Below, one piece after another: positions 1 to 7,835 of a stretch of DNA of 64,000 bases (within the stretch, counting starts at the first letter, position 1; every line of letters starts with the position of its first letter). The notes under the pieces were generated by a model. The model saw nothing but the letters and a program-made list of their open reading frames with translations. It was not told where the DNA came from and did not search any database. The position numbers and the translations under genes were made by a program. Source of the DNA: Lewinellaceae bacterium SD302 (GTDB lineage: Bacteria; Bacteroidota; Bacteroidia; Chitinophagales; Saprospiraceae); the NCBI GenBank assembly GCA_002591745.1, contig PDLQ01000028.1, positions 1 to 64,000 of the forward strand, in the 5' to 3' direction.

Positions 1-1165
1 TGGCCGTCAACCTGAGTTTCAACAGCGCCGGGACGGGTGCGAACGGCTACGAGGTGCTGGTGGACGGTCAGATGGCGGGCACCTTCAGCTACGCGGGCAA
101 CGGCAACGAATCGGCCACGGTACTGGTAGCCGGTGACGGTCAGTCACACACGATCGTGGTACGGGACGCGGACGATGCGACCTGCAGCGCCAGCACTACG
201 GTGACGACGCCGGACTGCAATGCTTCAACCTGTCAGATCAGTAATCTGACGGCCACGGAAACCGGCGGTTGCCAAGGCAATCAGTCGGTGAACGTGACGG
301 TGAGCTTCGCCCAGAGTGGTGGCTCGGCCGGTGGATATCAGCTTCGTTTAGATGGTGGCCTGATTGGAACCTATCCCTACGCCGGAGCGACGACGACACA
401 AACGATTGACGTAGCTGGTGACGGTCAGCCACACCTTATTGAGGTGAGGGACGTTGAGGACGCGGCCTGTACGGCAACGACGACGATCACGACGACGGAC
501 TGCTCGATCCCCTGCGGGCTGACGAACCTGACGGCCTCGACCGGTGGCGGCACGGTCCACCAGGTGGAGGTACGGGATTTTGATTTTTTACCAGAGCAGA
601 TCACGATCGCGTCGGGGGACCGGGTGGAATGGGTCTGGACGGGCGCAGTGGCGCACACGGCGACCTCGGATGCGACGAGCGGGGCGGATAGCTGGGACAG
701 CGGATTGCTGGGTCAAGGGGCGACCTACCTGAGTCCGGAACTGTCGGCGGGGGTTCATCCTTACTACTGCGTTCCCCACGGAGCGCCCGGCGGGGTGGGC
801 ATGAGCGGCACGGTGACGGTGCAAGCGGACTGCGACAACGGTTCGGTGGCCGTCAACCTGAGTTTCAACAGCGCCGGGACGGGTGTGAACGGCTACGAGG
901 TGCTGGTGGACGGTCAGATGGCGGGCACCTTCAGCTACGCGGGCAACGGCAACGAATCGGCCACGGTACTGGTAGCCGGTGACGGTCAGTCACACACGAT
1001 CGTGGTACGGGACGCGGACGATGCGACCTGCAGCGCCAGCACTACGGTGACGACGCCGGACTGCAATGCACCGACCTGTCAGATCAGTAATCTGACGGCC
1101 ACGGAGACGGGCGGTTGCCAAGGCAATCAGTCGGTGAGCGTGACGGTGAGCTTCGCCCAGAGTGG
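1..1165 (+). repeat. Internal tandem duplication, 846-bp period
   Basis: Bases 1-319 are nearly identical to bases 847-1165, with only a handful of substitutions (for example around 226, 260 and 289). The offset of 846 is exactly 282 codons, so the frame is kept. One period carries two Ig-like modules plus one cupredoxin domain. Further copies probably lie upstream of the window. The nucleotide-level identity suggests a recent duplication or gene conversion. Confidence 0.9.
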
Positions 1166-3896
1166 CGGTTCGGCCGGCGGCTACCAGCTGCGGCTGGATG
1201 GCGGCTTGCTAGGCACCTTCTTCTACGGCGGTGCCACGACGACTCAGGTAATCAACGTGGCCGGTGACGGTCAGGAACATTCCATTACGGTGACGGACGT
1301 GAGTGAGGGAAATTGTACTACGTCAACAGACATCATCACCACCGATTGCTCTATCTCCTGCTCGCTTTCTGGTGGTAATGTGACCATACTGGAAGGAACC
1401 CCTCCTTCATTGAACCATACGATTTTCGTTGAGGATTTTTCTTTTAACCCATTAGAGTTAAACATTAATGTAAACGATACCGTAAGCTGGGTTTGGACAG
1501 GACAGATCCCTCACACGACTACGTCCATCGCTACCACGGGGATGGACAGTTGGGATAGCGGCCTGCTAGGGAACGGTGAAGTATTTTCTACCGTTATTGA
1601 CAATGAGGGCGAACACCCCTATTATTGTATACCTCACGGAACTCCAAGTGGTACAGGGATGGCCGCGAATCTGACCGCTTCAATTCCTGATGGGGACCTC
1701 TGTGATCAGAATGGCCAGGTAATGGCTCGTTTAAGCTTTACAGCCACCGCCCCGGGAAATCAGGGGTTCGTGGTAATTGCTAACGGGCAACAGGTATATA
1801 GTGGTCCGTATTCTGCTAATGGCCAGACCATTGTCGACATCTTGTTGCCGGGCAACGGAGAAGAACAGGAACTGATGGTGGTAGATGTAGAGCAACCGGA
1901 CTGCGCGCTGTTGCTCAGTGTAATGACGCCCCAATGCGTACCGTCGGAAGAATGTGAACTAACGATGCAAACGAGCCTGGGCAATTGCACGGCCGATGGA
2001 AGAGTCGCCGTGACGATAGAAGTAGGAGGCTTGAACGATACGCCCATGGACTTTAATCTTTTCGTAGAGGGTAACCTGATCAACGACGGGCCATTAGCAT
2101 TGAGTAGTAACGATTCAATATACACCTTTCTATGGCCGGGGCTGGGGCAGGAAATCTTTATTGAACTACTGGGCATCGAACTTGATTCCTGTGCCGTGGA
2201 TCAATCCGTCGAACTTACGCAATGTGGGTTGGAATGTGCCATTTATGATCTTTCGGTGGAAGGAGGAAACCGTAGACACCTGGTATTCGTCGAGGACTTT
2301 ACGTTTACTCCCAATGATCTAGAAGTTCTGGTCGGCGATACGGTACATTTTGTGTGGACGGGAATTATTCCGCATACCACGACCTCGGACGCAATCTTCG
2401 GTCCGGATACCTGGGATTCCGGTTTGTTGGGCCAGGATGCCGAATTTGAAGTAGTCATTATTTCGGAAGGGGAGCATCCCTATTACTGTATACCACACGG
2501 CGGGCCGGGGGGGATTGGCATGTCCGGTATGATACAAGCTTCTCCGGTTTGTACGGAAGCGGGACTGTATAACACCTCGGTTAATTTCGGGGTATTTGGA
2601 GGATCAATAGCCGGTTATCGGGTTTTCGTTGACGGGGAGTTGTTAACGGAGTTCATGCCATATACCCTGACCAATGGCGTAAATACCTTCAACCTGAGTG
2701 TGCCCGGCGATGGATTACCTCACCAAGTCACTTTACAGGATATGGAGAATGATATATGTGCGGCCACTACGGTATTCATGGCCGAAGACTGTAGTCCTCC
2801 GCAACCCTGTATAATCAGTAACGTTACCGCTGTGCTTTCTCAACCGGTTGCTCAGATAGTAGAGGTCAGAGATTTTGATTTTTTTCCGGAAAATGTCGTC
2901 GTAAACGTCGGAGATACCATCCGGTTCGTCTGGACGGGCCAGATACCGCATACGGCTACGTCGGACACTCCTGGTAGTTGGGACAGCGGGTTGCTAGATA
3001 ACGGAGCCGTTTTCGACGTTGTGATGGACAGTGCCGGGGTGTTTCCCTATTACTGTATTCCCCACGGAGGCCCCGGCGGAATTGGTATGGCCGGTTCGAT
3101 TTCTGTTCGGGAAGACTGCGACGAGGACGGGCTCCGAAGTATATCCCTTGGATTTGAGATTGTCGGCGAACGATCGGACGCTTTCGAAGTGATCGTGGAT
3201 GGAGAAACTCATACAGGAGGCCCCTATACCTACGTAGAGGGAGCGCTACAATCTGTTGATATTTTGCTGCCCGGTTCGGAAGATCCCCGATCCATAGCTA
3301 TTGTTGACAGCGAATTTAGTGAGTGTAGTGGCATTATATCTTTGATCGTTCCTCCCTGTCTGGAAGGATGCGCTGCGGTGATCGCTGATTTTTCCTACCA
3401 ATTGAATGGAACGACCGTACAGTTTACTGATCTTACCCAAGGTAACGTGACCTCATGGCTCTGGGGCTTCGGAGACGGTGGGACCAGCAACGAGGTCGAT
3501 CCCATCCATACTTTTGAAGATCCGGGCACGTATAACATTTGTCTGCTGGTACAGGATTCAGTATTAAATTGCAACGCCGCTTACTGTGAGTCCATTCAGG
3601 TAGGGCCGGTGGCGGTAGAAGATCCCGAGTCCGCATTCAGACAGATTGACATTTATCCCAATCCGATCGGTGGAGAGCAAGGATATTCATTCAGGGTCAG
3701 AAACGGACCGGCAGGAAACATGGACGATATCACGGCTACGCTGACCACAATCGATGGGCGAACTCTCTCCCGTCCGATCCTCCGTCGTGAAGGAGCTGAA
3801 ATCAGCGTTCTAGCCGGACGACTGTTACCGGGAATGTACACTTTGCGCCTTGCGTATGGTAATCAAGTGTACATTGGCAAACTCATGGTTCACTAG
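1..3896 (+). CDS. Multi-cupredoxin T9SS-secreted protein, 5'-truncated
   Basis: The reading frame is open from the window edge (first full codon at base 3), so the true start and signal peptide lie outside. The visible ~1298 residues alternate ~85-residue Ig-like modules (hallmark AGDGQ then a Cys pair) with four cupredoxin-like domains near bases 558-825, 1405-1680, 2270-2545 and 2845-3110. Each copper domain keeps a His in an (A/P)HT(A/T)TS motif, then YYC(V/I)PHG and a Met, giving the His-Cys-His-Met type 1 copper ligand set with spacing C-x2-H-x7-M. Near 3379-3600 there is a PKD domain (WGFGDGG and HTFEDPGTY), followed by a T9SS type A sorting domain (IDIYPNP, ending KLMVH). The family reading is a cell-surface or secreted copper electron carrier; the substrate is unknown. 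Bases 1 to about 1310 are more GC-rich and repetitive than the rest. A 95-nt gap separates it from the cytochrome cluster on the same strand. Confidence 0.9.
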   Translation, partial: AVNLSFNSAGTGANGYEVLVDGQMAGTFSYAGNGNESATVLVAGDGQSHTIVVRDADDATCSASTTVTTPDCNASTCQISNLTATETGGCQGNQSVNVTVSFAQSGGSAGGYQLRLDGGLIGTYPYAGATTTQTIDVAGDGQPHLIEVRDVEDAACTATTTITTTDCSIPCGLTNLTASTGGGTVHQVEVRDFDFLPEQITIASGDRVEWVWTGAVAHTATSDATSGADSWDSGLLGQGATYLSPELSAGVHPYYCVPHGAPGGVGMSGTVTVQADCDNGSVAVNLSFNSAGTGVNGYEVLVDGQMAGTFSYAGNGNESATVLVAGDGQSHTIVVRDADDATCSASTTVTTPDCNAPTCQISNLTATETGGCQGNQSVSVTVSFAQSGGSAGGYQLRLDGGLLGTFFYGGATTTQVINVAGDGQEHSITVTDVSEGNCTTSTDIITTDCSISCSLSGGNVTILEGTPPSLNHTIFVEDFSFNPLELNINVNDTVSWVWTGQIPHTTTSIATTGMDSWDSGLLGNGEVFSTVIDNEGEHPYYCIPHGTPSGTGMAANLTASIPDGDLCDQNGQVMARLSFTATAPGNQGFVVIANGQQVYSGPYSANGQTIVDILLPGNGEEQELMVVDVEQPDCALLLSVMTPQCVPSEECELTMQTSLGNCTADGRVAVTIEVGGLNDTPMDFNLFVEGNLINDGPLALSSNDSIYTFLWPGLGQEIFIELLGIELDSCAVDQSVELTQCGLECAIYDLSVEGGNRRHLVFVEDFTFTPNDLEVLVGDTVHFVWTGIIPHTTTSDAIFGPDTWDSGLLGQDAEFEVVIISEGEHPYYCIPHGGPGGIGMSGMIQASPVCTEAGLYNTSVNFGVFGGSIAGYRVFVDGELLTEFMPYTLTNGVNTFNLSVPGDGLPHQVTLQDMENDICAATTVFMAEDCSPPQPCIISNVTAVLSQPVAQIVEVRDFDFFPENVVVNVGDTIRFVWTGQIPHTATSDTPGSWDSGLLDNGAVFDVVMDSAGVFPYYCIPHGGPGGIGMAGSISVREDCDEDGLRSISLGFEIVGERSDAFEVIVDGETHTGGPYTYVEGALQSVDILLPGSEDPRSIAIVDSEFSECSGIISLIVPPCLEGCAAVIADFSYQLNGTTVQFTDLTQGNVTSWLWGFGDGGTSNEVDPIHTFEDPGTYNICLLVQDSVLNCNAAYCESIQVGPVAVEDPESAFRQIDIYPNPIGGEQGYSFRVRNGPAGNMDDITATLTTIDGRTLSRPILRREGAEISVLAGRLLPGMYTLRLAYGNQVYIGKLMVH

Positions 3897-3991
3897 GGGC
3901 AAGGGATGTTGAAATTCCCGCTCAGCGGGCTAATCTTCCCACTCGACAAGTTGAATTTGCTATTTACCACCGGAAAGTCCAATTTAGGGGC

Positions 3992-4774
3992 ATGAATATG
4001 GTTGGATTAAAAAAATCGATGGGCTGGTTGATCGGGAGCATGCTTTTGCAGCTGATAGTGACCGGTTACGGTTGTGAACATATGCCCACTATGCCGGATG
4101 ACCCGATCACTACGATCGACACTACAACCAACCCGATTGATACTTCGGGTAATGGGATGGATACGACGGTGACATCCAACCCCTGTGAACCGGATATTAT
4201 CTATTTCGAGCGGGATATTCTGCCTATCCTGATCAGTAACTGTACCACCAGCGGGTGCCACAACGCCCAAGATGCTCAGGATGGCGTAATACTGAACAAT
4301 TATCAAAATACGGTTGAAACGGCCGATGTGCGTCCCTTTGATCTACTGGGCAGTGATCTCTATGAAGTGATCACCGAGGACGATCCGGACAAGGTCATGC
4401 CCCGGCCACCAAACGCTCCTCTGACCAACAGCCAGATCAACCTGATATCCGCCTGGATACTTCAGGGAGCCGAAGATCTGAGCTGTGATGAGACGGCCGG
4501 CCAATGCGATACCGAAGATGTAAGCTATAATGAAGTCGTCGAACCGATCATCATTACCAATTGCCGGGGGTGCCACAGTGGCGGTAGCCCCAGCGGGGGT
4601 ATCGACCTGGGTGATTTCGCGGCGGTAAGGGCTCAGGCGCTGAACGGAAACCTTTATGGCGTGATCGAACGCCTGCCCGGATTCGTACCCATGCCGCTCA
4701 ACGCGGATAAACTGCCCCAGTGCCAGATCGACCAGATCGAAAGCTGGATCGAGAACGGGGCTCTCCAAAACTAG
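3992..4774 (+). CDS. Di-heme cytochrome c-like envelope protein
   Basis: 260 residues. The hydrophobic N-terminus ends in a Cys near residue 28 that could be lipidated, although the lipobox (TGYGC) is non-canonical. A Thr/Asp/Pro-rich linker follows. Two cytochrome c-like domains come next: the first has an unusual C-x4-CH site (CTTSGCH, residues 84-90) and the second a normal C-x2-CH site (CRGCH, near residue 190). Each is followed by a Met-Pro segment (VMPRPP, VPMPL) that could give the axial Met and by a W(I)xxGA-type helix end. This layout matches short periplasmic cytochromes of Bacteroidota and Planctomycetes. The next gene begins 7 nt downstream and encodes a single-domain relative, so they are probably co-transcribed and related by duplication. 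Confidence 0.8.
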   Translation: MNMVGLKKSMGWLIGSMLLQLIVTGYGCEHMPTMPDDPITTIDTTTNPIDTSGNGMDTTVTSNPCEPDIIYFERDILPILISNCTTSGCHNAQDAQDGVILNNYQNTVETADVRPFDLLGSDLYEVITEDDPDKVMPRPPNAPLTNSQINLISAWILQGAEDLSCDETAGQCDTEDVSYNEVVEPIIITNCRGCHSGGSPSGGIDLGDFAAVRAQALNGNLYGVIERLPGFVPMPLNADKLPQCQIDQIESWIENGALQN

Positions 4775-4781
4775 CGGTAAC

Positions 4782-5138
4782 ATGAAATACTATTTGCTCG
4801 CCTTACTCTGCATCCTGTTCGGAGGTTGCTATTATGACGTGGAAGAAGAACTCTATCCCAGCCTAGACTGCGCCACCGAAGGGGTAACCTATTCGGCTAC
4901 GGTCGTACCGCTGTTGCAAGATAATTGCTACGCTTGCCACGACGCGGAAGCTAATTTCGGCGGGGTTACTCTGGAAGGCTATGACCGTTTACAGACCTAC
5001 GTGAACAACGGTGAGTTACTGGGGGCCATTCGCCATACCCCGGGCTTCTCCCCAATGCCCAATAATGCTCCCCAGCTGCCGGGTTGCGAAATTGAAAAAA
5101 TCGTCGTCTGGGTCGAAGCCGGAGCACCAAACAACTAA
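4782..5138 (+). CDS. Mono-heme cytochrome c-like lipoprotein
   Basis: 118 residues. The signal sequence ends in a good lipobox (LFGGC, Cys16), so the protein is probably membrane-anchored. One C-x2-CH heme site (CYACH, residues 49-53) is followed by GGVTLEGYD and by GFSPMPNNAP, whose Met is the likely axial ligand. The C-terminus (VVWVEAGAPNN) closely resembles that of the second domain of the upstream di-heme protein, pointing to duplication. It lies 7 nt after that gene and 5 nt before the next. An electron-shuttle role is inferred from family and context only. Confidence 0.82.
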   Translation: MKYYLLALLCILFGGCYYDVEEELYPSLDCATEGVTYSATVVPLLQDNCYACHDAEANFGGVTLEGYDRLQTYVNNGELLGAIRHTPGFSPMPNNAPQLPGCEIEKIVVWVEAGAPNN

Positions 5139-5143
5139 ATACA

Positions 5144-5554
5144 ATGAACAAGAAGAATATTCTGATTGCCATACTTCTTTTGGCCGCAGTTGGCGGTGGG
5201 GTAGCTTACTACCTCTACCAGCAAAAAACCCCGGACGCGGCGTCCTACCGTACGGATCATCGTCTTAAGGCCACTGAGTTGTTCGCGGCTTACGAGGCGA
5301 ATGAGGAGAAGGCCAACGAAAAATTCCTGGGGAAGACCCTGGAAGTGAACGGAACCGTGCGCGAGGTAGCCACCAACGCCGAAACAGGTACCTTGACCGT
5401 TCACCTCGAAGCCGGTGGCCTGCTGGGCGGTGTCAGTTGTGAGATGGCGCCCGGAAGCCGGGCTGAAATCGTGCCCGGCCAAGCATATACCTTAAAAGGC
5501 ATCTGCAGTGGAATGCTGATGGATGTCGTTCTTAATCGTTGCGTTGTGCTCTGA
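5144..5554 (+). CDS. OB-fold (tRNA_anti-like) membrane-anchored protein
   Basis: 136 residues with one N-terminal transmembrane helix (residues 5-24) and a C-terminal domain resembling the tRNA_anti-like OB-fold family: FLGKTLEVNGTV, then GQAYTLKGICSGML near the end. Despite the family name there is no sign that it works on tRNA; members are often small envelope proteins. It follows the cytochrome lipoprotein by 5 nt and precedes the YceI gene by 51 nt, so it belongs to the same transcription unit. The function is unknown. Confidence 0.7.
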   Translation: MNKKNILIAILLLAAVGGGVAYYLYQQKTPDAASYRTDHRLKATELFAAYEANEEKANEKFLGKTLEVNGTVREVATNAETGTLTVHLEAGGLLGGVSCEMAPGSRAEIVPGQAYTLKGICSGMLMDVVLNRCVVL

Positions 5555-5605
5555 TGATCGCCGCGTAGCATTGTCAATAATCCCTAATTTAAAACCATTG
5601 CTTCT

Positions 5606-6181
5606 ATGAAGTCCTTATCTCAATTATCTCAGAAAACCATATTGTTCTTCCTCCTTGCTGTAACTATGAGCATCAGCCTCCACGGGCAGAAGTTCTTTAC
5701 GCGGGCCGGACAGATCACTTTCCACTCCGACGCACCGCTGGAAAAAATCGAAGCCACCAACGGCAGCGTGACCAGTGTGCTCGACACCGAAACAAATCGT
5801 CTGCAATTCGCTGCTCTCATCAAGGCTTTTCAGTTTGAAAAAGCACTGATGCAGGAGCATTTCAACGAAAACTACATGGAAAGCAGCAAATTTCCGAAAG
5901 CTACTTTTGCCGGTGAGATCGTGAACGCGGGGGAAGTGGACTGGTCGGCCGATGGCACTTACGAGGTGAAGGTCGATGGTAAACTCAGTATTCACGGCGT
6001 GGAAAATGAGGTGAGCGTGCCCGCCACTATCGTGATAAAGGGTGGTAAGATCACCGCCAATTCCAGCTTCATCGTAGCCGTTGCGGACTACGAAATCGAG
6101 ATTCCCGGAGTAGTGGCTGATAACATCGCTAAGGAGGTGGAGATTATGGTCGACATCAATTACGAAGCCCTGCAACAATAG
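5606..6181 (+). CDS. YceI-family periplasmic protein (copy 1)
   Basis: 191 residues with a clear signal peptide (hydrophobic to about residue 27, ending SLHGQ). The mature part is the YceI lipocalin-like barrel: ITFHSDAPLE, EHFNENYMESSKFPKATF and a C-terminal DINYEAL strand. YceI proteins bind isoprenoid or lipid-like ligands, including quinone-type molecules in some studied members; the ligand here is unknown. It is followed after 3 nt by the DUF5777 barrel gene, a common Bacteroidota pairing. A second YceI lies at 9387-9932. Confidence 0.88.
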   Translation: MKSLSQLSQKTILFFLLAVTMSISLHGQKFFTRAGQITFHSDAPLEKIEATNGSVTSVLDTETNRLQFAALIKAFQFEKALMQEHFNENYMESSKFPKATFAGEIVNAGEVDWSADGTYEVKVDGKLSIHGVENEVSVPATIVIKGGKITANSSFIVAVADYEIEIPGVVADNIAKEVEIMVDINYEALQQ

Positions 6182-6184
6182 CCT

Positions 6185-7075
6185 ATGCTCGCCGAAAAGC
6201 TTTTTATTTCCCTGTTCTTTCTTTCCGTTCTTTGTTCCGGCCTAAGTGCCCAGGAGGACGATCTGCTTTCTTTGCTCGGAGAAAGTGAACCTACGTTGGA
6301 GCTGGCCGAGGCCGCATTCAAAACCAACCGGGTCATCAACCTGCACAGCATCGAGAACACTGCCGCCGGGGTGCTCGATTTCAAGATCGGTCACCGTTTC
6401 GGCTTTCTGAGTGGTGGATTTTCCGAACTTTTTGGCCTGGACGATGCTTCTATTCGGCTGGGTTTCGATTACGGACTAACGAACCGCCTGCAAATCGGGA
6501 TCGGCCGTAGTGGCTTTCGCAAGACTTACGACGCTTACGGGAAATTCAAACTGCTTCGGCAAAGCAGCGGACTGAGAAACTTTCCCATCACGGTCGCCGT
6601 ACTCGGTACGGCGGCCATTCAAACCCTGCCCTGGCAGAACCCGGACCGTGAGAACTACTTTACCTCGCGGCTGTATTATACCGGCCAGTTGATCATGGGG
6701 CGTAAGATTTCCGAATCGATCAGCTTTCAGCTCAGCCCTACGGTAATTCACCGGAACCTGGTACGGACTTCCGAAGAAAGCAACGACGTACTGGCGCTCG
6801 GCGGGGCCGGCCGCGTAAAGCTTTCCCGCCGTATCGCCCTCAACGCGGAGTATGTTTATGTGTTGCCGGGGCAGCTGACTCCGGGCTTCCGCAACTCACT
6901 TTCGGTGGGGGTGGATATCGAAACCGGCGGCCACGTTTTTCAGTTGCACTTTACCAATTCAACCAGCATGATCGAACCGGGGTTCATTACCGAAACGGTG
7001 GGGAGTTGGGCGAACGGCGACGTTCACTTCGGCTTCAACGTCTCCCGTGTCTTCACTGTACGCAAACCCGGGTAA
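6185..7075 (+). CDS. DUF5777-family beta-barrel protein
   Basis: 296 residues. A signal peptide (MLAEKLFISLFFLSVLCSGLSAQ) precedes a region rich in alternating aromatic/polar strands, as expected for an outer-membrane barrel. Family-like features are HSIENTAAGVLDFKIGHRFG near residue 55 and the repeated GL(T)NRLQIGIGRS style. It starts 3 nt after the YceI gene. Proteins of this family usually sit beside YceI and small cytochromes, and the biochemical role has not been assigned. A barrel could be the outer-membrane part of the electron-transfer cluster, which is inference. Confidence 0.8.
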   Translation: MLAEKLFISLFFLSVLCSGLSAQEDDLLSLLGESEPTLELAEAAFKTNRVINLHSIENTAAGVLDFKIGHRFGFLSGGFSELFGLDDASIRLGFDYGLTNRLQIGIGRSGFRKTYDAYGKFKLLRQSSGLRNFPITVAVLGTAAIQTLPWQNPDRENYFTSRLYYTGQLIMGRKISESISFQLSPTVIHRNLVRTSEESNDVLALGGAGRVKLSRRIALNAEYVYVLPGQLTPGFRNSLSVGVDIETGGHVFQLHFTNSTSMIEPGFITETVGSWANGDVHFGFNVSRVFTVRKPG

Positions 7076-7286
7076 GTTGTGACTATACCTGAAACGAAGT
7101 AGTTTGTAAATGGTGGGTGGGAACAAACAGCAAAGCCAAACCAATTGGATTGGGATAGGTTTTGGCTGGCAAAGTAGCCGTGGGGATTAGGAGTGAGAGC
7201 AGTTGTCGCCCGCGGAGATCGCCTCAAAATGATGCTGGCCGAATACTAGGGAGCCTTGAGTCGTATCGGATAAACATTTGAATATT
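7076..7286. other. Intergenic gap holding one dispersed-motif copy
   Basis: 211 nt separate the DUF5777 gene from the redoxin gene and break the otherwise tight spacing, so a new promoter may lie here. I could not identify one securely. The gap contains the GCTACTTTG dispersed motif on the minus strand at 7170-7178, extended as GCTACTTTGCCAGCCAAAAC. No coding potential is convincing. Confidence 0.5.
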
Positions 7287-7835
7287 ATGCGCATAATCAG
7301 CAAGCATTTAAGAATCGGTTTAAACATAAGTGTCGTGTTACTTGCTTGTCTGCAATGCGCCTCGCTTTTCGCGCAACGGGACGGCGACTTACAGGTCTAT
7401 ATATTTGTGGCTGAGGAATGCCCCATCAGTATCGCCATGGCCGCTCCTTTACGAGAGGTTGTCGAGCAATTCGGTGACCACGCTGCGTTCACTGCGGTCT
7501 TCCCCAACCGAAAGAGCGATGAGATCAGCATCCGGGCTTTTCTGGGCCGCTATGAACTGAAAGGCTTCGAACCCGTGCTGGACCCTGATCAGAAGATCAC
7601 CCGCCGGCTCGGCGCGACCGTTACACCGGAAGTGGTCGTCACGGACGCGGCGGAACGTATTCTTTACCGTGGCCGGATCTCGGATGCCTATTCCTCGCCC
7701 GGGCGGGTACGTCATGGAAAGTCGAATAACAATCTGGCCAGGGTAATGAGCAAACTGGTAAATGGAGAAGAAGCGACCAGGCCCTGGCCCGAGGCGGTCG
7801 GCTGTTTCATCACCTTTTTCGGGACGGCACCATGA
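7287..7835 (+). CDS. Redoxin/thioredoxin-like envelope protein
   Basis: 182 residues from the ATG at 7287; an in-frame TTG lies nine bases earlier but the ATG places the signal peptide better. After the signal peptide (ending SLFAQ) comes a thioredoxin-like fold with VYIFVAEECPIS, in which only one Cys remains at the usual CxxC place, then TPEVVVTDAAERILYRGRI, a typical strand with cis-Pro and neighbours. The end (VGCFITF) matches the conserved VGC-type tail of redoxins that accompany cytochrome/PHM proteins. The stop overlaps the next start by 4 nt (ATGA), so the two are translationally linked. Confidence 0.78.
   Translation: MRIISKHLRIGLNISVVLLACLQCASLFAQRDGDLQVYIFVAEECPISIAMAAPLREVVEQFGDHAAFTAVFPNRKSDEISIRAFLGRYELKGFEPVLDPDQKITRRLGATVTPEVVVTDAAERILYRGRISDAYSSPGRVRHGKSNNNLARVMSKLVNGEEATRPWPEAVGCFITFFGTAP

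Noticed and set aside
5624-6178. 184-codon minus-strand frame over yceI
   Set aside because: Antisense shadow; the plus strand has a full YceI match.
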